A DNA stretch of 47,072 nt from Candidatus Curtissbacteria bacterium RIFOXYA1_FULL_41_14. GTDB lineage: Bacteria; Patescibacteriota; Microgenomatia; Curtissbacterales; GWA2-41-24. The notes under the pieces were generated by a model, which saw only the letters and a list, made by a program, of their open reading frames with translations, was not told where the DNA came from and searched no databases. The position numbers and the translations under genes were made by a program. Every line of letters begins with the position of its first letter. Within the stretch, counting starts at the first letter, position 1. Of this stretch, positions 7,833 to 15,236 are shown piece after piece. The DNA lies in the NCBI GenBank assembly GCA_001775095.1, contig MFCA01000013.1, positions 22,618-69,689 on the forward strand, given 5' to 3'.

Positions 7833-8060
7833 AAATTTCTAATTTCTAAATCCTAATCAAATTTAAATGACCAAAATACAAAATTCAAAACGGGAGGATA
7901 GCTATATTGTTCGAGCGAAGGAGAGTACCGTACGGTACTCTCCGCAGCGAGAACTCAAACTTCTCACTTTGTTCGAAGAATAACAAGGTTTTGAGACTAT
8001 CATTTTTTTGAACATTTGATTTTTGAATTTTGAAATTGTTTAGAATTTAGAGTTTGATTA
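7833..8060. repeat. About 230-bp dispersed unit, copy 1
   Basis: A/T-rich flanks enclose a hairpin of the TTCGAACGAAG family (7906-7983). The flanks are imperfect inverted repeats of each other: TTTCTAA...CCTAATCAAA and CAAAATTCAAAAC on the left, their complements on the right. The whole unit recurs in inverse orientation at 33434-33694, including CAAAATACAAAATTCAAAAC and the ATGATAGTCT segment. No gene lies in this gap. Confidence 0.8.
7920..7943. repeat. Perfect 24-bp palindrome nested in a hairpin arm
   Basis: The left half is GGAGAGTACCGT and the right half is its exact complement. It splits one arm of the 7906-7983 hairpin between GAGCG and AGCGAGAAC. A near copy sits at the same position of the hairpin at 31543-31620 (31583-31606), and a shorter relative with the core GTACCATACGGTA is at 24070-24093. 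Confidence 0.9.
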
Positions 8061-8063
8061 GAA

Positions 8064-8777
8064 ATGGTTGATAAACATATTGGTAAATTAATAGTTTTTG
8101 AAGGTGCTGACGGTTCCGGTAAAACTGTTCAGGCAAAACTTCTTCTAAATTTTCTAAAAAATCCGCCAGCTGGCGGAAAAATCCCCTGCACTTATATTTC
8201 TTTTCCCAGATATGAAGATTCCTTATGGGGAAAAATGGTCAGGCGATATCTAGAGGGTGATTTTGGAGAGCTTAAAAATGTTGATCCGTATCTGGCCTCG
8301 ATGCTTTATGCAGGCGATAGATTTAGCGCATCGACTCAGGTTAGGGAATGGTTGGAGTTGGGGAAGCTGGTCATTTGTAATCGTTATGTCGGATCGAATT
8401 TGGCACACATGGCAGGGAAGATGAAGGATAAAGGATTAAGGATAAAGTTTACAAAGTGGCTGGAAAAGTTGGAATATCAGGAAAATAAAATTCCCAAAGA
8501 AGATTTAGTTATTTTTCTTCATGTGCCGGTTGAGATTTCAAGGAAGCTGATTGGTGACAGAAAACTTGATATTCATGAAGCGGATCTTGGTTATCTTGAG
8601 CGAGTTGTTGATGTCTACAATGATCTTGCCATGCACCGGAAAAATTGGGTTAAAGTTGATTGTGTCAAAGGCGGCAAAATTTTAAAACCTGAGGAAATCC
8701 ACAAGAAAGTGTTGGAGGTGATAGAGAAATATAGAATATTCTTCGAACGTAGTGAGAAGTTACCTCTAAAATATTAA
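8064..8777 (+). CDS. tmk: Thymidylate kinase
   Basis: Phosphorylates dTMP to dTDP. The P-loop is FEGADGSGKT (about residues 12-21); the substrate-binding DR motif is ASMLYAGDRF and CNRYVGSN follows. The lid region holds SRKLIGDRKLDIHEADLGYLERV. Two oddities are visible. NPPAGG at about residues 33-38 is encoded by a perfect 16-bp palindrome (8162-8177). The last dozen residues (FFERSEKLPLKY) are translated from a TTCGAACG-family repeat arm beginning at 8738, so the natural C-terminus has been replaced or extended by the repeat. It lies between the Dcd fusion and thyX. Confidence 0.93.
   Translation: MVDKHIGKLIVFEGADGSGKTVQAKLLLNFLKNPPAGGKIPCTYISFPRYEDSLWGKMVRRYLEGDFGELKNVDPYLASMLYAGDRFSASTQVREWLELGKLVICNRYVGSNLAHMAGKMKDKGLRIKFTKWLEKLEYQENKIPKEDLVIFLHVPVEISRKLIGDRKLDIHEADLGYLERVVDVYNDLAMHRKNWVKVDCVKGGKILKPEEIHKKVLEVIEKYRIFFERSEKLPLKY
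8162..8177. repeat. Perfect 16-bp palindrome inside tmk
   Basis: TCCGCCAGCTGGCGGA, read in frame as PPAGG in the loop after the first helix of Tmk. G+C-rich against A+T-rich surroundings, consistent with an inserted mini-palindrome. Confidence 0.8.
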
Positions 8778-9043
8778 TGAGATGGAAATGATATGTTTAT
8801 ATCATTGAATGTTTAGATGGTTTTTACTACACAGGGCTTACATGGAACATAGCGATACGACTGGAACAACATGCACTAGGAAAAGGAAGTAGGTTTACTG
8901 CAAAACATGGATTCAAAAGATTATGTTACGTAGAGGAATTTTCAGATCTGACCCAGGCCAGATTTAGAGAACATCAACTGAAGGATTTTAGCAGAGTTAA
9001 AAAAGAAGCCTTGTTTAAATAGTTCTCACTGCGTTCGAACAAT
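8738..9043. mobile_element. Palindromic element carrying a GIY-YIG gene in its loop (element 1)
   Basis: The left arm ATTCTTCGAACGTAGTGAG (from 8738) and the right arm, ending GCGTTCGAACAAT at 9043, are inverted copies of the TTCGAACGAAG hairpin arm. Between them lies only a GIY-YIG gene, now frameshifted. Elsewhere the same arms are joined by a loop of some ten bases. The left arm overlaps the end of tmk; the right arm starts on the GIY-YIG stop codon. Confidence 0.7.
8788..9022 (+). pseudogene. GIY-YIG endonuclease domain gene, start frame broken
   Basis: From 8792 the frame reads YVYIIECLDGFYYTGLTWNIAIRLEQHALGKGS...ARFREHQLKDFSRVKKEALFK, ending at TAG 9020-9022: a clear UPF0213-type GIY-YIG domain (YVYII, YYTGLT, Arg in IAIRLEQH, Glu in REHQL). 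No start codon lies in this frame; a TGA at 8789-8791 precedes it. The ATG at 8788 is one base out of register, so a single-base indel next to the start has probably inactivated it. Sequencing error is the alternative. Confidence 0.8.
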
Positions 9044-9052
9044 AATTATGAT

Positions 9053-9137
9053 TACTCTTCGAGCGGAGCGAGAAGTCGAGAGTTGTTTCTCGATAAGTCT
9101 TTCGACCATGAGCTCAAGACCGAATTACTTGAACAAT
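9053..9137. repeat. Degenerate TTCGAACGAAG-family hairpin
   Basis: Arms CTCTTCGAGCGGAGCGAGAA (from 9055) and a decayed TTACTTGAACAATAA (9124-9138) enclose a longer interior with a further inverted segment around GGTC/GACC (TTCGACCATGAGCTCAAGACC, 9101-9121). It lies directly before the thyX start. Confidence 0.55.
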
Positions 9138-9138
9138 A

Positions 9139-10884
9139 ATGATTGATCAACTGCAATCCCACGAAAAATTTACTAAAGAAGAGGCTTATTATATTGAGCC
9201 GTTTTTTACCAACTTAGACAAAAATGTTTTTGCCGCGAGGTATTTGCCAAGCGAGCTTTTAGGGGCATTGGCTTCCCGCTACAGCCGTTCGGCAAAAGGA
9301 GTCAGAAGACTATTTTTTGACGAGTATATCAAACCGATTTTAGAGCCTGATCTTATAGAAGTTGGGACTCGAGAGATAAGAGAAGCCGGGAGGATGAGGA
9401 AAGAACTTCTAAGTTTTGTCGATTATCTGCACAAACATGGAGGTTGGGAAGCGGTGGTCGGCAGTAAGAGGGCACGTGATTTTTTCGCCAGATGGCTTGC
9501 TGCTTATGGTGATGATTCGATCGCCCAAATGGCCGGTGCCCACATTTTCTTTGAAAATATTTCCAACGTAGCTACCAAAATTTTAGAGGATTTCAGGATC
9601 GGTTTTGCGCCTCTTGAGAAATCGACGAGGTATGTTTTATTTGATCAGAAAGTCGGCGGTAGGTATTTGTTTTTTCTTGAGCCGGACTTGGTTAAATCAA
9701 AATTCAAAGGCGAATACATACGACTCATGAATATGCTTTTCAGACGATATACTGATTCAGTAGAACCTCTTTCAAAATACTTGCGGAAGATTTTCCCTCA
9801 GGAAAAAGATCAGTCTGAGCGGGCTTACCGGGAAACAATTAAGGCCAAAACCTGTGATGTTTTGCGACCCTATCTGCCTGCGGCGACACTGACCAATGTC
9901 GGATTTTTTGGGGTAGGCCAGGCTTTCGAATATGTTTTGACCAAGTGTTATGCACATCCTTTGGAAGAGATTAGGATGCTTTCCAAAGCCGCCCAGAAAG
10001 AGCTTGAAAAAGTCATTCCTTCTCTTGTCAATAGAGCTTCAAGTCCAAGAGGCAAGATTTATCAGAGATATGTTGCCAGTACTGAAAAGACTTTGGAAAA
10101 GCTGAGTCGAAAGTTTCTTTGTTCAACCACCCCTGGGGTGGAAGAAGCTTTGCACCCCAGGGGTGCGGTCATGAAACCAGGTGTCGACCTGGTCGAATAT
10201 GATCAAGACGCCGAAGACAGGATTGTCGCCAGTCTTCTGTATAAGTATGCCCAGGTTTCTTACAAACAGGTGAAGGAAGCTGTCAGTAAATTAACACCTC
10301 AGCAGAAATCCCAAATTATCCAAAAGGCGATTGAAGGCCGTCAGGTTAGACAGCATAAACTGGTTCGGGCTTGTGAGAATACTTATTATAAATTCGATAT
10401 CGTGGCTAATCTGGGAATTTATCGGGATATACACCGCCACCGAATACTTACACAGGAGAGGCAAAGGTTTACAACAGAGCTGGGATTTGATGTACCGCCG
10501 GATTTAATTAAGGCAAAATTGGATAAGCCGTACAGAGATGCAGCAGAAAGAATAGACAGATTTCATAAAAAGATTAGGAAGCAGTATCCAGATCAATCTC
10601 AGTACGTAGTAATGCTAGGTAACAGAATTCGCTGGTATCAATGGGAAAATTTGAGGGAGGTCTGCTGGGAAACGGAACTGCGGACCGGACCTCAAGGCCA
10701 TCCTGATTACCGCAAAATCGAGCAGGAAAAAGTTAAACTGGTCCAGTCCGTGCATCCGGCGCTGGCTATGGCCTTGAAATTTGTGGACTTTAAACAGTAT
10801 GATTTGGCCCGTAGAGAAAGCGAGAATAGGATTGATAGAAAAATGGCTAAGATTGTTGCAGGAAAGTTAGGAGGTGAAAGATAA
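9139..10884 (+). CDS. thyX: Large ThyX-like flavin-dependent thymidylate synthase family protein
   Basis: 581 aa, more than twice a standard ThyX. It seems to hold two ThyX-like halves: residues about 105-165 (ARWLAAYGDDSIAQMAGAHIFFENISNVATKILEDFRIGFAPLEKSTRYV) and the C-terminal half with RDIHRHRILTQERQRF at about 429-444, the counterpart of the RHR signature that binds FAD and dUMP. The classical motif continues with Ser, which is not evident here, so catalysis is likely but not certain. Residues about 330-352 (TTPGVEEALHPRGAVMKPGVDL) come from a palindromic insert. Context (dCTP deaminase, tmk) strongly suggests dUMP methylation. The downstream small gene starts five bases after its stop. 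Confidence 0.82.
   Translation: MIDQLQSHEKFTKEEAYYIEPFFTNLDKNVFAARYLPSELLGALASRYSRSAKGVRRLFFDEYIKPILEPDLIEVGTREIREAGRMRKELLSFVDYLHKHGGWEAVVGSKRARDFFARWLAAYGDDSIAQMAGAHIFFENISNVATKILEDFRIGFAPLEKSTRYVLFDQKVGGRYLFFLEPDLVKSKFKGEYIRLMNMLFRRYTDSVEPLSKYLRKIFPQEKDQSERAYRETIKAKTCDVLRPYLPAATLTNVGFFGVGQAFEYVLTKCYAHPLEEIRMLSKAAQKELEKVIPSLVNRASSPRGKIYQRYVASTEKTLEKLSRKFLCSTTPGVEEALHPRGAVMKPGVDLVEYDQDAEDRIVASLLYKYAQVSYKQVKEAVSKLTPQQKSQIIQKAIEGRQVRQHKLVRACENTYYKFDIVANLGIYRDIHRHRILTQERQRFTTELGFDVPPDLIKAKLDKPYRDAAERIDRFHKKIRKQYPDQSQYVVMLGNRIRWYQWENLREVCWETELRTGPQGHPDYRKIEQEKVKLVQSVHPALAMALKFVDFKQYDLARRESENRIDRKMAKIVAGKLGGER
10128..10193. repeat. TPGV palindromic element, copy B (inside thyX)
   Basis: Perfect 13-bp arms CACCCCTGGGGTG (10128-10140) and CACCCCAGGGGTG (10153-10165) with a 12-nt loop, followed by a second perfect hairpin ACCAGGT/ACCTGGT (10176-10182, 10187-10193). 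The left arm reads TPGV; the right arm is read in another frame as HPRG. Confidence 0.9.
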
Positions 10885-10888
10885 GTTT

Positions 10889-11173
10889 ATGGCAGATTCG
10901 TCAAGTGGATATGGAAAAGAAAGACCCTCGGCTTCTAAGCCTCCATGGGTAACAAAAGCAGAGCAGGATGCAAAAGACAGAAGAACTGCTTCCAGATTAA
11001 CGGCTAGTGGATTAAGTTACGGCCAGATTCGTGAAAGAGTAGTGAATGGTCTTGGTGAAGATCTAGATCCAACTAGGTATCAACAAATTATGGTAGACGT
11101 ACTTGCGGGTAGAGGACGAAAAGCGCAAAAGAAGGCTAAGGGAGGGAAGAAAAGCAGGATTAGCCCGGTGTAG
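10889..11173 (+). CDS. Hypothetical basic protein, 94 aa
   Basis: Unknown function. The start ATG 10889 has AGGAGG (10869-10874) upstream. A polar N-terminus (SSSGYGKERPSASKPPW) is followed by a predicted helical domain (AEQDAKDRRTASRLTASGLSYGQIRERV) and a Lys/Arg-rich tail (GRGRKAQKKAKGGKKSR) that could contact nucleic acid. The LSYGQIRERV segment has a helix-turn-helix flavour, but that is only a guess. It probably shares the thyX transcript. Confidence 0.6.
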   Translation: MADSSSGYGKERPSASKPPWVTKAEQDAKDRRTASRLTASGLSYGQIRERVVNGLGEDLDPTRYQQIMVDVLAGRGRKAQKKAKGGKKSRISPV

Positions 11174-11187
11174 ATTTTGGGATAATC

Positions 11188-11217
11188 TTGCTTTTTATCG
11201 CTAACCAATGTTATATT
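11188..11217 (+). promoter_or_regulatory. Predicted promoter of rpsB-tsf
   Basis: TTGCTT (11188-11193), 18-bp spacer, TATATT (11212-11217). The transcript would carry a leader of about 140 nt containing the hairpin at 11241-11261, a GATCAG/CTGATC hairpin (11324-11329, 11342-11347) and the SD AAGGAG just before the start. Confidence 0.5.
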
Positions 11218-11240
11218 TCCCCTAATCACACACGCCCTGT

Positions 11241-11261
11241 GCAAACTCCTTCGGAGTTTGC
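11241..11261. repeat. Perfect hairpin in the rpsB leader
   Basis: GCAAACTCC-TTC-GGAGTTTGC, nine base pairs with a three-base loop. No T-run follows, so it is not a clear terminator. It is followed by CAGTTGACAG text that also occurs inside topA (5440-5465). Confidence 0.65.
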
Positions 11262-11363
11262 AGTTGACAGTTTTAAGTTCATAGTTCACAGAAGCTGCAA
11301 ATTTCGGTTTTCCAGGGCGGAGGGATCAGGAAAACTACTTTCTGATCGCAAAGGAGATACTTA

Positions 11364-12122
11364 ATGCAAATTCCATCAATGCAAGAACTTTTGGAAGCGG
11401 GTGTTCATTTCGGGCACCAGGTCAGGCGCTGGAATCCGAAAATGAAGCCTTACATTTTTACGGCCAGAGCCGGAGTTCATGTGATGGATCTGGCTCAAAC
11501 TGTTGAGAAACTCGAAGAAGCCTGCGAGTTTGTCGCTAAAATCGGCGAGAGTGGCGGCACGATTATTTTTCTGGCTTCAAAAAACCAGGCAAGAAGTATA
11601 ATTGCCGAAGAAGCCAAACGATCTGGCGCCAAATATATAACAGAAAGATGGATCGGCGGGCTTCTGACAAACTGGGAAGTTGCCGGAAAGAACATTAAGA
11701 AACTTGCCGATTTAAAAGTCAAAAAAGAGGAAGGCGAATTTAAAGACAGGACAAAAAAAGAAAACTTGTTGATCGATCGGGAAATCGCCAGACTGGAAAG
11801 ATTTTACGGAGGCTTGGCGGATCTTGAAAAATTGCCGGACGCTCTTTTTGTTGTTGATGTCAGGAGAGAAGAGAATGCCTGCCGGGAAGCAAGGAAGAAA
11901 GGGGTTCCGGTGGTGGCGGTTTGCGATACCAATGCGGATCTGTCACTGGTTGATTTTCCGATTCCGGGAAATGACGATGCTATCAAAGCGATCAAAATTA
12001 TGACAAGCGCGGTCGCTAGCGCTTATCTTTTAGGGAGAGAGAAATTCGAGAAGAAGAGCGCGAAGGAGAAGGTTGAGTTGGCGGGAGAGAATAAGTCAAA
12101 AGTGATAAGTGATGAGTCATAA
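11364..12122 (+). CDS. rpsB: 30S ribosomal protein S2
   Basis: Full S2: MQELLEAGVHFGHQVRRWNPKMKPYIF, GGTIIFLASKNQAR, ITERWIGGLLTNWE, LPDALFVVDVRREENACREARKKGVPVVAVCDTNADLSLVDFPIPGNDDAIKAI. 252 aa is normal, but the last dozen residues (GENKSKVISDES) are encoded by AAGTGATAAGTGATGAG-type microrepeats that continue past the stop, suggesting repeat-driven tail drift. The SD AAGGAG is well placed. tsf follows after 84 bases filled by a dispersed hairpin. Confidence 0.98.
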   Translation: MQIPSMQELLEAGVHFGHQVRRWNPKMKPYIFTARAGVHVMDLAQTVEKLEEACEFVAKIGESGGTIIFLASKNQARSIIAEEAKRSGAKYITERWIGGLLTNWEVAGKNIKKLADLKVKKEEGEFKDRTKKENLLIDREIARLERFYGGLADLEKLPDALFVVDVRREENACREARKKGVPVVAVCDTNADLSLVDFPIPGNDDAIKAIKIMTSAVASAYLLGREKFEKKSAKEKVELAGENKSKVISDES

Positions 12123-12131
12123 GTAATATTT

Positions 12132-12187
12132 ATTGTTCGAGCTATTGCGAGAACTAACCTTTAACTTCTCGCTATCGCTTGAAGGAT
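12132..12187. repeat. TTCGAACGAAG-family hairpin between rpsB and tsf
   Basis: Arms ATTGTTCGAGCTATTGCGAG (12132-12151) and CTCGCTATCGCTTGAAGGAT (12167-12186), with loop AACTAACCTTTAACTT. Paired changes (CTATTG against CTATCG) preserve most of the stem. Confidence 0.8.
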
Positions 12188-12206
12188 AAAGACAGTCATT
12201 ATTAGT

Positions 12207-12665
12207 ATGCAAGTCACTATTGACCAAATTAAGAAGCTTAGGGCCAAGACAAAAGCGGGAATCGCGGATTGCCGTCGTGCCTTGGAAGAATCGGCTGGTG
12301 ATTTAAAGAAGGCCGAAGAGTTGTTGAAAAGTTGGGGTATGGACAAGGCCGCCAAAAAGGCCGACAGAGCAGTTGGATCCGGACTTATCGAAACTTACAT
12401 GCATGCAGGCGGCCGGATCGGGGCAATGGTCGAGGTAGCCTGTGAGACGGATTTTGTGGCCAGGACTGATGAGTTTAAAAACCTAGCCCACGAAATTGCT
12501 ATGCAGATAACGGCGATGGATCCTACTACTGTTGAAGAATTATTAAAACAGGAGTATATTCGGGACTCGGCAAAAACTATCGATGAGTTGGTAAAGGAAA
12601 CAATTGCTAAAGTCGGGGAAAATATAGTTATCAAGCGCTTTATGAGGTTTGAGTTAGGTGGATAG
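12207..12665 (+). CDS. tsf: Elongation factor Ts (short form)
   Basis: EF-Ts, the nucleotide exchange factor of EF-Tu. The N-terminal UBA-like motif is IKKLRAKTKAGIADCRRALEESAGDLKKAEELL, the core is GGRIGAMVEVACETDFVARTDEFKNLAHEIAMQI, and the end is KVGENIVIKRFMRFE. At 152 aa it has one core subdomain, well below the roughly 280 aa of E. coli and shorter than the compact Thermus form. It follows rpsB as usual. Confidence 0.97.
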   Translation: MQVTIDQIKKLRAKTKAGIADCRRALEESAGDLKKAEELLKSWGMDKAAKKADRAVGSGLIETYMHAGGRIGAMVEVACETDFVARTDEFKNLAHEIAMQITAMDPTTVEELLKQEYIRDSAKTIDELVKETIAKVGENIVIKRFMRFELGG

Positions 12666-13056
12666 AGAACCACTTGTTTACGATTTTGATTTATTGGTGG
12701 ATTCTTTAAAAACTGCTAGGTTGATTAGAGATTGGGTCAGTCAGTTGGAGATTTGTTTTCCGGTCCCGGTTGGATTTGTTAAGGTTCTTTATGAAGATCG
12801 TGTCTGGAATTCTATTAACTTGGAGTCGGGTACAGATATGATACCAGTTTACCTACCTGATGGTATTTACGAAGCATACCCGACAAAATGCCACGCAAAA
12901 ACAGACGATGAAAGGCGTGCTTTTGACCTAGCAGCTGAGGCGTTTTTAGTTATTCGACTCTTAGAAAGAGGAAGTAAGGTTCCTGACGAGTGGCTTAGTG
13001 ATGTAACGAACAGGTTTAGGTTAATGCTTGATGGTGAGAGTCCTGAATTAAATTAA
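12658..13056 (+). CDS. Hypothetical protein, 132 aa
   Basis: Not recognised. The GTG start at 12658 overlaps the tsf stop by eight bases, implying translational coupling. It is acidic and mixed alpha/beta with no membrane segment; the N-terminal part reads VYDFDLLVDSLKTARLIRDWVSQLE, and DDERRAFDLAAEAFLVIRLLERG is a strong helix. It occupies the slot between tsf and frr where pyrH often lies, but has none of the UMP kinase motifs. Confidence 0.6.
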   Translation: MDREPLVYDFDLLVDSLKTARLIRDWVSQLEICFPVPVGFVKVLYEDRVWNSINLESGTDMIPVYLPDGIYEAYPTKCHAKTDDERRAFDLAAEAFLVIRLLERGSKVPDEWLSDVTNRFRLMLDGESPELN

Positions 13057-13069
13057 GGTGCCTTAATGG

Positions 13070-13446
13070 TGTCATCCCGACCGAGATCGAAGATCGAGTG
13101 GAGGGATCTAACAACATAAGACTTGAGAAAATCATATTATGTCTATATTCTTAGAAATCGGTCAGGTAATTTTTATATCGGTGTGACCAGTAATTTAATC
13201 AAACGAGTTTGGGAACATAAGAATAAGCTAGCAAGAGGATTTACTCAAAAGTACAATATCGATATACTTATCTACTATGAAGTTTATGATGATCCACAAA
13301 CAGCAATTACAAGGGAGAAGCAATTGAAGAATTGGAGCAGAAAGAAGAAAATTGCTTTGATTACAAAAGTCAATCCGAAGTTTGAAGAGATTGTACTCTC
13401 CATATAGTTTGGTTGAGAAAGATTCCTCGACAAGCTCGGAATGACA
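13070..13446. mobile_element. Palindromic element carrying a GIY-YIG gene in its loop (element 2)
   Basis: The left end (13070-13109) begins TGTCATCCCGA and ends GGAGGGATCT. The right end (13420-13446) is the inverse, AGATTCCTCGA...TCGGAATGACA. Together they form terminal inverted repeats around the GIY-YIG gene and little else. The TGTCAT...ATCT ends resemble those of element 3. Confidence 0.68.
13123..13407 (+). CDS. Single-domain GIY-YIG endonuclease (UPF0213/COG2827 type)
   Basis: 94 aa, intact. GIY-YIG blocks: SYYVYILRNRSGNFYIGVTSNLIKRVWEHKNK (catalytic Tyr in YIG, Arg in LIKRV), then YYEVYDDPQTAITREKQLKNWSRKKKIALI with the metal-binding Glu in REKQL. The start is taken as TTG 13123. 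It is closely similar to the minus-strand gene at 15283-15579. It sits between tsf and frr inside inverted repeats, so it looks like an inserted mobile gene rather than part of the ribosomal cluster. The physiological role of these small proteins is not known. Confidence 0.9.
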   Translation: MRKSYYVYILRNRSGNFYIGVTSNLIKRVWEHKNKLARGFTQKYNIDILIYYEVYDDPQTAITREKQLKNWSRKKKIALITKVNPKFEEIVLSI

Positions 13447-13475
13447 AAAGCGGTAGGTATTAAACGAACTTAAGA

Positions 13476-14021
13476 ATGTTAGCTGAAGTTTCTAATAAGA
13501 TGAGAGATGCGATTTCGCATCTGAAAGTCGAACTTGCCCAGATTAGGACGGGGAGGGCATCTGGCACTTTGGTTTCTGATATTCAGGTTGATGCCTACAA
13601 TTCCAAAATGATGGTTAAGGAGCTTGCCCAAATTACGACTCCGGAGCCGACCGTAATTTTAATTTCTCCTTGGGATAAATCGATAATCACCAACATCGTT
13701 GGTGGAATTGCTAAGGCAGATATCGGCCTAAACTCGGTTGTCGACGGGGATATTATCCGTATTGCGATTCCGCCGCTGACTTCCGAGAGGCGCGATCAGT
13801 TTATCAAAAATATGCACCAGATTTTGGAGAAATACCGCGTGGAAATCAGGCAAATTCGACACGAATTTGTCGAAAAATTGCGTGAAGCGGAACAAACGGG
13901 AGAGATGAGCGAGGATGAGGAGAAACGCCAGAAGGAAGAAATTCAGAAGCTTCACGATGAGTTTATCGAGGCAATAGAAGTTGCTGGAAAAGCAAAGGAG
14001 GCCGAGTTAAGGCAGGTATGA
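13476..14021 (+). CDS. frr: Ribosome recycling factor
   Basis: RRF, which with EF-G splits post-termination ribosomes. Typical blocks are MRDAISHLKVELAQIRTGRAS, VDAYNSKMMVKELAQITTPEPTVILISPWDKSII, IRIAIPPLTSERRDQFIK and a C-terminal helical arm (KLREAEQTGEMSEDEEKRQKEEIQKLHDEFI). 181 aa, normal. The usual pyrH between tsf and frr is missing from this locus. Confidence 0.98.
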   Translation: MLAEVSNKMRDAISHLKVELAQIRTGRASGTLVSDIQVDAYNSKMMVKELAQITTPEPTVILISPWDKSIITNIVGGIAKADIGLNSVVDGDIIRIAIPPLTSERRDQFIKNMHQILEKYRVEIRQIRHEFVEKLREAEQTGEMSEDEEKRQKEEIQKLHDEFIEAIEVAGKAKEAELRQV

Positions 14022-14117
14022 TAAAATTTCTAATTTCTAATTTCTAATATCTAAATAATTTTCTAATTAATAAATTTCTAAATTGTTTAGGTCAATTAGA
14101 GTAATTAGGTTAATTTT
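14022..14117. repeat. TTTCTAAT microrepeat gap
   Basis: Nearly the whole gap between frr and rseP is built of AATTTCTAATTTCTAA-like units drifting into GTTTAGGTCAATTAGAGTAATTAGG. The text matches the ends of the 230-bp unit at 7833 and 33434 and may be its remnant. Confidence 0.65.
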
Positions 14118-15227
14118 ATGGTTACAGTTCTAATATTCTTATTAATCCTTTCCGTCCTGATTCTTGTCCATGAATTTGGTCACTTCATCATGGCCAAACG
14201 GGCGGGTATTGGTGTCGAGGAATTCGGTTTTGGTCTGCCTCCGAGAGCTTGGGGTAAGAAAATTAAAGGGACGCTTTATAGTATCAACTGGTTGCCTTTT
14301 GGCGGATTTGTGCGTTTAGTCGGAGAGGATCCGACTGACAAGCGGAAAGACCAGAAAGACAGCTTTTGGGTGAAATCCATTTGGCAGCGGACTCTGGTTA
14401 TTATTGCGGGAGTTATTGCCAACCTACTTTTGGCGGTTATAATTTTCTATATTGTCCTTTTCGCGCTTGGCTTTAAAGTCAGTCTGCCTCTTTTTTTTGA
14501 GCACCAATTTAAGTTTGTCAATCAGACCAGGCAGGTATTAGTTGCGGAGATTAATTCTGATTCCGTTGCCCAAAAAGCAGGGATAAATATTGGAGACTCG
14601 ATACTGGCGATTGACAGTCAAGGAATCTCCTCGATTGATGATCTTCAAAAAATTATCCGTTCTTCAGAAGGGAAAAACCTTACTTTGGTTTTAGAGAACC
14701 CAGTTAATAACGAGACCAGAAAAGTTCAAGTGACACCTGTTTATAGTGATCAGTTACAAGCTCCCGCATTGGGAGTAAGTCTAGGAGAATTGGCTGTTTT
14801 GAATTATACGACTATCCCGCAAAAACTCTTCTCCGGTTTCATTCATAGCTACAACACAATTGTCTATTCAGGCAAGGTTTTTGGCGAGTTGATCAGTTAT
14901 GCCATCAGTGAACGGAATATCGCGCCGGTTTCTGAGGGAGTTTCCGGTCCTATCGGTATTGCTCAGATTACATCCCAGGCGGTTGCCTTGGGGCCAATTT
15001 CAGTGTTGCAACTCGTGGGTCTTCTTTCTTTAAATCTGGCTGTTATTAACATTTTGCCGATTCCGGCACTTGACGGCGGAAGGTTTCTTTTTATAGTGAT
15101 TGAAATTGTTACCAGGCGGAGAGTCTATCCGCAAGTTGAAAGATGGGCGCACACCATCGGCTTCGCACTACTTCTAGGTCTGATTTTGCTAATCACCTAC
15201 AATGATATTCTGAAACTATTTCGGTAA
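14118..15227 (+). CDS. rseP: RseP-type site-2 protease (M50)
   Basis: Intramembrane zinc metalloprotease that cleaves anti-sigma factors and signal-peptide remnants. The zinc motif HEFGH is at residues 18-22 in the first TM helix; a PDZ domain spans about 140-215 (VAEINSDSVAQKAGINIGDSILAIDSQGISSIDDLQKII). The second metal motif is NILPIPALDGGRFLF near residue 315, followed by the last TM (IGFALLLGLILLITY). 369 aa, full length. It lies downstream of frr, as in many bacteria. Confidence 0.96.
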   Translation: MVTVLIFLLILSVLILVHEFGHFIMAKRAGIGVEEFGFGLPPRAWGKKIKGTLYSINWLPFGGFVRLVGEDPTDKRKDQKDSFWVKSIWQRTLVIIAGVIANLLLAVIIFYIVLFALGFKVSLPLFFEHQFKFVNQTRQVLVAEINSDSVAQKAGINIGDSILAIDSQGISSIDDLQKIIRSSEGKNLTLVLENPVNNETRKVQVTPVYSDQLQAPALGVSLGELAVLNYTTIPQKLFSGFIHSYNTIVYSGKVFGELISYAISERNIAPVSEGVSGPIGIAQITSQAVALGPISVLQLVGLLSLNLAVINILPIPALDGGRFLFIVIEIVTRRRVYPQVERWAHTIGFALLLGLILLITYNDILKLFR

Positions 15228-15236
15228 TACATTGTT

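Noticed and set aside
12658-13056. Diverged pyrH in the tsf-frr slot
   Set aside because: No amino-acid-kinase fold motifs and too short for UMP kinase.
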